Source: Aquimarina aquimarini (GTDB lineage Bacteria; Bacteroidota; Bacteroidia; Flavobacteriales; Flavobacteriaceae). Taken from it: DNA of 64,000 bases. How positions within the stretch are numbered: the stretch's first letter is position 1; every line of letters begins with the position of its first letter. The position numbers were made by a program, and so were the translations under genes. Location of the stretch: contig NZ_OMKE01000015.1 of assembly GCF_900299535.1 (NCBI RefSeq), positions 1-64,000 of the forward strand. The letters run 5' to 3'. The notes under the pieces were generated by a model that did not search any database, was not told where the DNA came from, and saw nothing but the letters and a program-made list of their open reading frames with translations. Below are positions 59,401 to 64,000 of the stretch, piece after piece.

Positions 59401-62390
59401 GTTTCTGTCTGAATTTTAAAACCAAGTCCATCAATGGCATAATTAAATCCATCATCGGGTTTCCAGTCGGGAGCGATGTAGAAAGTAAGTAACTGGCCAA
59501 TTTCTAGAGCGCCAGATGTTTGATTTCCTGTAAAAGTCCAGCCGTTTCCTGTAGCATAGGTAGATTGTAGAGATAATCCAATTTTCATACTATCGGGTAA
59601 TACTACAAATTCACCACCGATACTAATTTCGTTTTTACCAGTGTTATGAATAGCATTAAAAGTGAGTTTGTTGATGGTAAAAAGTGGCCCGATAACCAAA
59701 GGCTTATCAGCCTCTAGAATGGTATTTAACTGATAATACTTTTCATTAGGTTTTAAATCAAAATCTAATAAAGTAACAGCAGTTTCCAAGTCTAATTTTG
59801 CACCAAATAATTTTAATAAATCGCTAAGTTGAATAACTCCTTCACTAAGTCCTCCATGCACTTTGAAATCTGGATATGTACCCAAAACACTTACAGTTCC
59901 TTCCCCAATCGGAAAATCACCAGTTACAGTAAATTCAATTTTTCTATTTGCTACATCTTGCACATTATAAATCTGTACATCTACACTGGGATTTATCTCA
60001 AATTTAGGATCTTTAGATAATTCCCATGCGGTATCTGTATTCATGGAGTATGACATATAATCAAATGCATGCGTTTGATTATTATAATGTAGCTGTATAT
60101 CTTTTAGTCCAAACCCTGCCATTCCATTCAGAGGAGGTTGTAATACTTGTACCAGATTAATACCTCCCGCCATTTGAAAAAAACTAGATACGCTCAAGGG
60201 CGTATCAAATCCTCCTGTGATAAGCCAGGTATTATTTTCTTCTGGGTATTTTATTAGTGTTTCCAATAGTACAGGATCATTATTTTTATCCGTACCAGAC
60301 CCAACAATGGTTCCTTTCATACCACCTTCTACGGCGCTTCCAGCTTCGTTTATTTTTAGTTTGAAGCCTGGTTTCTCAAAACCTATCCAAGGGATTTCGT
60401 CAATACTCCACCGTTGATTAATTTCTGTTTCAATTTCGGTTACTACAGATTCTTCTGGGCTGGTAAAATTTAATGTGATATTAAAATCAGGTCCAAAAGC
60501 AGTAGTGGTTCCTTTTGATAATGTAACCTGAGTTACCGTATCTCCATCTTTTTCCTGAGTAATATCATCTTTGGCAACAGTAATAAAAAATAAGTTCCCT
60601 GTTACTAACTTGAAGAAGGAGGATAGATAAGTGTTAGGTAATGCATTTAGAATATTGACCCCATCATTACTATAATTATTGATAAGTTGATTATAGACTC
60701 CTTCTAGGGTGAGTGTTTCTTCTTCAAGCACCATAAGTCCGTTATTGGAACTAGCATGTGCGTGGGATTCTGAAAATTTTAATAAAGTAACAGCAGGAGA
60801 AACCAGTTTTACTCCTACCAATCCAAGCATTAATTTATCATGAATATCCTGCTGATAATAAGTACCTAAGCTTTTAAAATAGGTGTTTATATTGTTTGAT
60901 GCAGTATATGCATTTATCATAAATGACCCAGAATCTACCAGTGCATTATAATACTCTTGAGGTTTTCCTGGATTTATTTTTTGTAAGTAAGTGTCAAAGG
61001 TTTGATTTCTAAAAGTTAAAGCAGTTGTTTTTGCAGTTTCTGCTACAGGGGCATAATTTACCGCAGATAGGGTAGAAGGGTAGTTGGCTCTGTCTTCTTC
61101 TCCTGTTTTAGGAATTTGTAAAAAAGGATGCCCCAAACTGATGGGGAGACTAGAGGAGCCTTGTCCTTCAAAAACTCCTGGTAACCCCGAATTAGCATAA
61201 TAGAAATTATATATTTCCTGAGGAATAGGGCCTAAGGTAATGGCAACTATTTCTTTGTTGTTGGCTTCTTCAAGTATTGTTGTTAGGTCTTTTATCTCTA
61301 CATAGTTTCCATTTTTGTATCCCTCTCTTATAGTCAACGTATATCCTGCATCCATCAAGGGTTTTACTTGTTGCCCTAGATTAAGAATAAAATTATCCAG
61401 ACTTGATTGAGAATATGCTCCCATGATATCTGTAGCAAGGTATACTTCTTTGATTGTTGCTTTTAGATGAGGTAAGGAGGTGTCTTTATTATCTAAGTCT
61501 TTGGCAAATGCAGCAACATAATCAAAAGGCATTTCCTGATATTTTTCCTCAATTTTGGCAATATCACTCAGAATAAAAAATGCAATAGGTTTCTGCATAC
61601 TTTTTTGCGCAGTAAATGCAGAAAGAATAAGATTCAAAGTCATTTCTGCGGGACTAGAAAATTGGTGTAACCCGTATATAGGCCAAAGACAAAGTTCTTT
61701 TTTTGCAGTGTATACATTGTAGATAGACTGCGCATTTATCGACCTTATTTTTAAAGCCTCATTATAGGTTTGATCCTTGGCATACCATGACCATAAAGTA
61801 TCTGAAACCGATGAAAGAGAGTCTGCAGAGAATTTAAAAGCTAGTTGGGCAAATGAGGCTGATTCTTTTGATAAATCATAAGGCTCTTTACCGTTACGTT
61901 CTATTTGATTAGGTGCTTTTTCCCATAAATAAGGTTGAAGTCTTAAAAAATAGTTGACACTAAAGAGCGTTGCGTAATTCGCTACGCTATTATCTGCTCC
62001 TCCAGTAAAGCCAAAATCAATTTGCTCGAGATCTGGTTTGGTATCTTTATATTCAAGAAAAGTAAGAGTAGCTTTACCATAGGTTATACTTGTAGTTGCT
62101 ATATCATTTGGGTTAAGGCCAGTGAGTAATATAGCAAGCTTATTGGGAGTATCTGATCCCGAGTAGATGATGAGGATTTTTTTGGAATAGGTAGTAGCGT
62201 CGACTATTCTTTTCATCATATTTATAGTAGTAGCCTGATGTCCAAAATTGGGCGTATTATCTACATAAAATCGAAGTTCATCTTTACTCTGTATTAGAGC
62301 AAGCATATCCTGAATTGAAGTACTGGTAGCAGATTCACTAGCTTCCTGTCCTTGCATGAGTTTGTTTAAAAGATCATTGAAGTCGCCCAT
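50442..62390 (-). CDS. Giant 3982-aa multidomain protein with GT-B-like N-terminus, LysM-like motifs and Ig-like domains
   Basis: The product starts MGDFNDLLNKLMQG and has no signal peptide. Residues about 40-500 resemble a GT-B glycosyltransferase-type fold: NFGHQATTINMMKRI (48-62), KILIIYSGS, FTGGADN, and near 400-428 LPGVFEGQGSSSLPISLGHPFLQIP. Residues about 650-1600 are a long run of amphipathic beta-strands (VKLGGDKK, FGIEVYTNGDFQVDIGFPW, SVSVSLSVSINLGLFKIKMHFSF near 1565). LysM-like motifs follow: YTVQQGDTFDSIANQ near 1940, TIEEDTLRTIASKFNVTQQDL near 2050, LQELAYTYYGNIADV near 2550 and GGNTLQEIADRFDTTVIAIQEIN near 2590. Two SbsA-type Ig-like domains are near 2917 (TATDISNYTI) and 3383 (TAEKISNYTI). 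A partial large gene precedes it by 74 bases. It is cytoplasmic or exported by a non-Sec route. The whole is unassigned. Confidence 0.8.
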   Translation of the reverse strand: MGDFNDLLNKLMQGQEASESATSTSIQDMLALIQSKDELRFYVDNTPNFGHQATTINMMKRIVDATTYSKKILIIYSGSDTPNKLAILLTGLNPNDIATTSITYGKATLTFLEYKDTKPDLEQIDFGFTGGADNSVANYATLFSVNYFLRLQPYLWEKAPNQIERNGKEPYDLSKESASFAQLAFKFSADSLSSVSDTLWSWYAKDQTYNEALKIRSINAQSIYNVYTAKKELCLWPIYGLHQFSSPAEMTLNLILSAFTAQKSMQKPIAFFILSDIAKIEEKYQEMPFDYVAAFAKDLDNKDTSLPHLKATIKEVYLATDIMGAYSQSSLDNFILNLGQQVKPLMDAGYTLTIREGYKNGNYVEIKDLTTILEEANNKEIVAITLGPIPQEIYNFYYANSGLPGVFEGQGSSSLPISLGHPFLQIPKTGEEDRANYPSTLSAVNYAPVAETAKTTALTFRNQTFDTYLQKINPGKPQEYYNALVDSGSFMINAYTASNNINTYFKSLGTYYQQDIHDKLMLGLVGVKLVSPAVTLLKFSESHAHASSNNGLMVLEEETLTLEGVYNQLINNYSNDGVNILNALPNTYLSSFFKLVTGNLFFITVAKDDITQEKDGDTVTQVTLSKGTTTAFGPDFNITLNFTSPEESVVTEIETEINQRWSIDEIPWIGFEKPGFKLKINEAGSAVEGGMKGTIVGSGTDKNNDPVLLETLIKYPEENNTWLITGGFDTPLSVSSFFQMAGGINLVQVLQPPLNGMAGFGLKDIQLHYNNQTHAFDYMSYSMNTDTAWELSKDPKFEINPSVDVQIYNVQDVANRKIEFTVTGDFPIGEGTVSVLGTYPDFKVHGGLSEGVIQLSDLLKLFGAKLDLETAVTLLDFDLKPNEKYYQLNTILEADKPLVIGPLFTINKLTFNAIHNTGKNEISIGGEFVVLPDSMKIGLSLQSTYATGNGWTFTGNQTSGALEIGQLLTFYIAPDWKPDDGFNYAIDGLGFKIQTETKYWEFSGKTAEKWDITFLDLQVDGNALVAYGKKDEETSVGYYGTINANVTWLGIDFQAFYDFNPDVKSFGIIWEFLKGEVKNIGTSKEPHYTAELSFTESTTIGSMVEKMVSWATGTQFGLAAPWDLLNKIPLNNLSLTYDFTSKQVGFNLEIGPISLGFATIKSIGITYKSNQPKPEDNGVMVTLEGSFLWQDNPNEPLGWDAAKPETTPSPSGQGNEYLDLRLLALGQHVTIPGFQNVEKVQDAIAIMADLPNTKPGEIPDVQLDANSNWLVGMDFGVLKLGGDKKSTSAVAVAKESDTDSYFITMQIVFNDPNLYALRLALEGEPARIFKGLDFQILYKKISDTVGMYKAEIALPTVMRKIQLGQVNLTLPIFGIEVYTNGDFQVDIGFPWKEDFSRSFTFQTLIWTPVGIPIPVMGSAGVYFGKLSSATTNKVPDATNGTFNPVLVFGFGMQFGFGYDFDAGILKAGFSLTAVAILEGVLAKFNPYQLSTTSASNDAQVAEAYYFWFRGTVGVIGKLYGTVDFAIIKADLNIDIRLLAQLTFSPYEPIVIQLSASVSVSLSVSINLGLFKIKMHFSFSASISQSITIKAIASNPPWQTATSDTMLKAYTLNRLQNTKQLRIALHNPLTVSLTQVTPNWSNLEKASELVSLTGYLGLGLTMAGDRATQLSEQQACYVSMLFLESMASPQEERTDGYQKAFSEITDSSFELLSKEIFRWVVASIQSNTVTGEQVNNTPITSSQLTQLLAYFSDPTNPSPIPTEAIDSFMTDQFSLVIQEQPQEKTDVNATFFPMALSLELSTPDYGSDYKGVSYDFENYNSISSTYVADLRKYFNQLAIQMQEENPATFATLAEEDISVGNFVFSDYFLLIAKQMVQTAQDSLKDFKYYTNSGDTPDNIVKWINDNGDLSGDMAYTIDELFSDNSGITLNVKKTIYIPNSTYTVQQGDTFDSIANQPMYATSFDGNSLALLNKDAQNILQGGIAIRFTYNDYQYDYTTLSSQSLTEVVNAINAGVPNENKIDINILITDGSITTIPNLLLTVATIRIDLITYTTIEEDTLRTIASKFNVTQQDLATPIDQDHNNGAIIDLFDTTTLDMANLEQFKVGELLKEIQATQGIQHLSGMTSRYYLAGLKLPVDGITPNFQGMWVEDDNDVLSYRELEFAGLYALNGQQFPIPTLTEGNDFDITFSKPDTLQWLAFSGDNASKRVITIVPDSDDATRINKVSEYATTNKLNTGLSFLGVKDLFTNNEASYPYTSEIVWNAAATIDLPYGGTPPGVPALSLWPLPDTLLQLPDLSTRKVNPRMEFLIGEYDEVSKKMINHGVSYYGLGSLVEVTIKKVPVVSDSPATLTTYEVVGANSNNAAILEKIVSEIGANNSLIASLIPAYAVDSNGSTQDGVQTDTQNALTMGLAQVNLSTETRPDVTFDRLLKTLSDTESEKIRLLNTQTDFLRLLWQASITRNGGYYLYYYNADNQQGLPDRIFDDNGEAELSFIVMYDKPAEENLQNTITSYMNVFACGEAFNKDTSVLFAQSDPNIIKLPSDTTQTLQELAYTYYGNIADVASDNQSLLLSPNTKLAINEGIYEVGVGGNTLQEIADRFDTTVIAIQEINNQKSGNELPDQLNMFDAIFLPQLTIIVGTSPGGNTFATLSDFYGENISSIANYNQNVVGIFDDNQEILSTGGPKIRTANVAVGTTSIDAIRPIPAAVPEDPKATDFGELFLQNIYSSLTYQVVANDYFDSSNIGLPSGPTTEAEDPDSTNKIQVPKTLTAEDTWNYQVSIPYTRFSKEVVSTKDIMPDSNDSPYLGLGDLLQVNFAWQDIYGNSIISELSDPSANSIEPLNEPPVLTGYTDAILGLNQWPSITSSWIVSGEEAEAKLDMGLNFDPSYYQGLISTSVKSTTTILGQYTVDLDKTTATDISNYTIDQNINIQSIILNDDNKSVTITVDTIPENVEITVTISNVKADASDSDNENTLVFNGWSKFSADNDKDLATSSVKEQAIRDLQTYTQIWYQLTDPNGIAFQLNTTLTDTPFVLDENDIEGLVQEWIASIYVFLVGCGQGEIDTDIPDSDHILSFDIDTTQINTTQIFKLESSFTIERTGGSISGDFETTGGIKAVHTNIPPLSKAKSGTTTGLEEFATSFETALSKKDSYQLRVTSGINRNENLSNSGGTEIWATRLGLDTTTDIGYEVNNIGNPEIFAPKPISNQLETKEQVPIYYFNSKTGIDFSTPSTYMDFKNIDMDLWGKQIFSAIDAVLTPEFTAAIQLVDDYGKSNFLADMLTNKERLAEVLKLSMIPVFAGQTTDTVAIQETFLQQLLVKLSNAYTTRAGIQFEATVQAETVLENTDAPQLYGNINLNFIFIGVEIDEKDATIVYLFFSNFMNKATAEKISNYTISDDINVVSATLLKNNNRIVSLRLSAKASIDKTTVTITDTLQDELGNTITSPLIHAVQQEVDGGNFSTSFSMSSPKLELNKNTKAKLPFLISSPDIIRGTDNEVLSYVDLNITYSGFAIEHQISSVNGIEGYKASSWLSFISKTLANPLETSLGGFKIPLILRSFPTAPAMIKQEGSYPYISGTNEINDILKWNYQITYSQSFHYPQDQVDFEILFNVLDNSAKALASFEDAFAQMAEFITVFPNINQVFNDTLIKIDATTTDASQFESAAVALSSYNEMVSQMAKTAESSNGFALNTSHRQQKQGYAAVPYTFYIKEGSTTVDTTTGALIINIFGEAPEGIETPIVNISGYKAVAIDPEDGASYSYYYTDNNTKEILEASVGQAIPDREVLIPAMNILNRQDADTSAELKRNVELVPGKPSANDFVYTTGSIGFSNVFHPTIDSSDSINIATINNPSSPNIGTLEQQLTTLFDTLLAENSQETISVLMSSTYSYQANSGLSDIVLPVIMQPLQSIQVIGSGTDKTLNQMIEDWANSIKDWYSKNQIDNTKASLWFDLTVFSNLTEQPKPLIRLRALTLSLDYITNL

Positions 62391-62464
62391 CTTACAATAT
62401 TTTTATGATTTGTGTAATTCTTGTTAGAATTATAATATCTTGGTTATTTAGTATTGTCTACACA

Positions 62465-64000
62465 CTATTCTACCAGTGTTGCTTCTCTTGTACTTTCTGT
62501 TAAACTTTTTACTGTTTCCTGATCCTCTTTTTTATACATAGCATACCAGCCTAATCCAGATGATTTTCCTCCAGAATTTGGGTTGCCAAATAGATAAAAT
62601 AAAGAAGAACCATTGGGAGGGATTTTCAGTAAGCCTAAAAATTTCAATGCTATTTCAGTAAACATAAGAAGGAACGACTTTTGACTATCATCAAAGGCCA
62701 ATCGTATTTGTCCGATAGAGAGTTTAAGTACCGATTGTAAACTTATTAATTTAGCACCTCCACCTGTACCAGGTAGAGAGATACCTATATTAGCTTTATA
62801 ATTATTTTCTCCCGTACTATTAGGAGTCCAACTCAATAAGAGGTATGAGTCCAGACTTACTTTGCCTGCCAATTCTCCTGGAGTTCCCATATTTAATTTA
62901 AAATCCAGCCCATACCAGGTAGAATTATCTACCCCAGATAACCTAACATCTGGAATGACTGTAAGAAAGCCTTTGTCTTGAGGGCTTTTATCACTATTTC
63001 CGATAATCAAACCTTTTAGATCTAATGCAAAATTGAGAAATAAGCTTTCGCTTCTGGCAGTACTGGTTGTGATATCAAAAGTGATTTCTCCTGCATCAAA
63101 ATTTAGGGATTTGTTTTGTTGTGGATTCTCAATTTCATAGATCATAGCAATACCCAGATTATTAAAACTAAGGCCAGTTCTTGGAGTAAGATTGGTATTA
63201 TCTGAGCTTCCAAAAGAAAAGATATCAAAGTTGACAGGGTTACTTTTTGGGGCATTGCCTTTAGATGATTTACTTTTATTATTTGTATAAAATTTGTTGT
63301 CCTCTACCGCACCTTGAATAATTTTATAATCAATAAACCCTTGCATACTAAACCAAGATTCATCATACCCTTCTTGAGGAGAATTACGAGTAGTTAATAG
63401 TACATTGGTGATTTCTATTTTGTTATAGATATTACTGTCAAATAGAAAGATAGTATCTGCTACACTTCCCATACTGTATACAGCATTTCCATTATTAATC
63501 TGGAAACTACCTTTGAGTAAAATATTTTTGAATGTGTTTTCGGGGTTTTCCATACTAGTTACATCACTGTCAAAAAGTTTATTGATTGTGAGTTGTGAGT
63601 AGCTTTCAAAGTCTTTTACTGTTGTGTTTTCAAATAAAACTTTTAGAGATAATAACCTATAATCATAGGTGTTTGCAGTAGTAGGCGAGATTGTTTTTGG
63701 AGGCGAGATTGTATCATCAAAATCAGGGTCTACATAATAAATCAAGCCAAACATGGTACTGGGTTGATCAACTACAGCACCACCATCCCCTTTGGTAACA
63801 GGGCTTATTTCTACTGCAAAATGATGTGCATTAAATGCTTCGGGATTGGTAATTCCTGCCATAATGCCTTGTAGGTTTGTAGGAATATTTTTGATATCCA
63901 TTCGTAAAATTAGGATTCCAGTCCAATTTTCATCAGTAGCTATTTCATTGAATTTAGAGAAATATTCGTTATCAGATTGCTCAGATGCATTTTTAAAATA
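62465..64000 (-). CDS. C-terminal part of a large beta-rich protein (5' partial)
   Basis: The ATG at 63901 is not a secure start. The same frame stays open for another 33 codons to the window edge and reads like real protein (EYFSKFNEIATDENWTGILILR directly before MDIKNIP). The gene therefore runs beyond the window; at least 511 residues are visible. The sequence is dominated by beta-strand patterns (YDYRLLSLKVLFENTTVKDFES, LNFDAGEITFDI, SESLFLNFALDLKGLIIG, GKVSLDSYLLLSW, LSIGQIRLAFDDSQKSFLLMFTEIALKFLG) and ends GWYAMYKKED...TREATLVE. This style is like the beta-rich core of the giant protein downstream, so the two are probably relatives or partners in one operon. I recognise no named domain. 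Confidence 0.75.
   Translation of the reverse strand, partial: YFKNASEQSDNEYFSKFNEIATDENWTGILILRMDIKNIPTNLQGIMAGITNPEAFNAHHFAVEISPVTKGDGGAVVDQPSTMFGLIYYVDPDFDDTISPPKTISPTTANTYDYRLLSLKVLFENTTVKDFESYSQLTINKLFDSDVTSMENPENTFKNILLKGSFQINNGNAVYSMGSVADTIFLFDSNIYNKIEITNVLLTTRNSPQEGYDESWFSMQGFIDYKIIQGAVEDNKFYTNNKSKSSKGNAPKSNPVNFDIFSFGSSDNTNLTPRTGLSFNNLGIAMIYEIENPQQNKSLNFDAGEITFDITTSTARSESLFLNFALDLKGLIIGNSDKSPQDKGFLTVIPDVRLSGVDNSTWYGLDFKLNMGTPGELAGKVSLDSYLLLSWTPNSTGENNYKANIGISLPGTGGGAKLISLQSVLKLSIGQIRLAFDDSQKSFLLMFTEIALKFLGLLKIPPNGSSLFYLFGNPNSGGKSSGLGWYAMYKKEDQETVKSLTESTREATLVE

Overview
The window comes from a Bacteroidota genome, most likely a marine member of the Flavobacteriaceae resembling Aquimarina (inference; no rRNA or marker gene is present to settle it). 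The DNA is strongly AT-rich and start codons lack clear Shine-Dalgarno sequences. Two start regions carry a TAnnTTTG -7 element. There are three TonB-dependent receptors, several secreted proteins ending in type IX secretion (T9SS) sorting domains, a UpxY-like NusG paralogue and HmuY/DUF2271/PepSY iron-redox genes. No tRNA, rRNA, CRISPR array, insertion sequence or prophage was recognised.

Layout. 1-5339 (+): the 3' end of a nonribosomal peptide pathway, with an NRPS ending in a thioester reductase domain, a double-fold class III aminotransferase and a membrane protein, closed by a 21-bp perfect hairpin. 5400-8690 (-): a Lys/Glu-rich coiled-coil secreted protein with a small coiled-coil lipoprotein, a NusG-like antiterminator, and an S74-chaperone protein with a T9SS tail. 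9016-18747 (+): a purine-nucleoside catabolic locus with a LacI regulator, a palindromic operator, a TonB receptor, a ribokinase, a lipoprotein adenosine deaminase, a nucleoside hydrolase and a nucleoside/H+ symporter. A solo LacI-type DNA-binding domain follows.

19212-25334 (-): a run of secreted and membrane proteins. It includes a Sel1/T9SS protein, an 816-aa protein with a C-terminal HEVIH zincin motif translationally coupled to a small secreted protein that has a downstream paralogue, and a small membrane protein split by a one-base frameshift. 25932-27230 (+): a soluble protein whose central helical region resembles domain I of Cry delta-endotoxins. 27606-28322: an SDR oxidoreductase. 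28405-32528 (-): a five-gene cluster of repurposed nucleotide enzymes (nucleotidyltransferase, SAICAR-synthetase-like, AbrB-like, thymidylate-kinase-like, HisG-like) with no histidine or purine pathway neighbours. This is the best candidate for an undescribed system.

32775-46790: an iron/heme uptake and extracytoplasmic redox island. It has a PepSY-flavodoxin-FNR fusion, a twice-occurring DUF2271 plus ankyrin cassette, a siderophore-type TonB receptor, a conserved secreted protein, a heme-type TonB receptor and an HmuY-like lipoprotein. Two receptor promoters share a 20-base Fur-like motif. 46966-50460: a repeat-containing T9SS protein, a large imperfect cruciform resembling an integron attC site, and small AT-rich genes. 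50442-64000 (-): a 3982-aa protein without a signal peptide (GT-B-like N-terminus, beta-rich core, LysM-like motifs, Ig-like domains) and the 3' part of another large gene that runs off the right edge.
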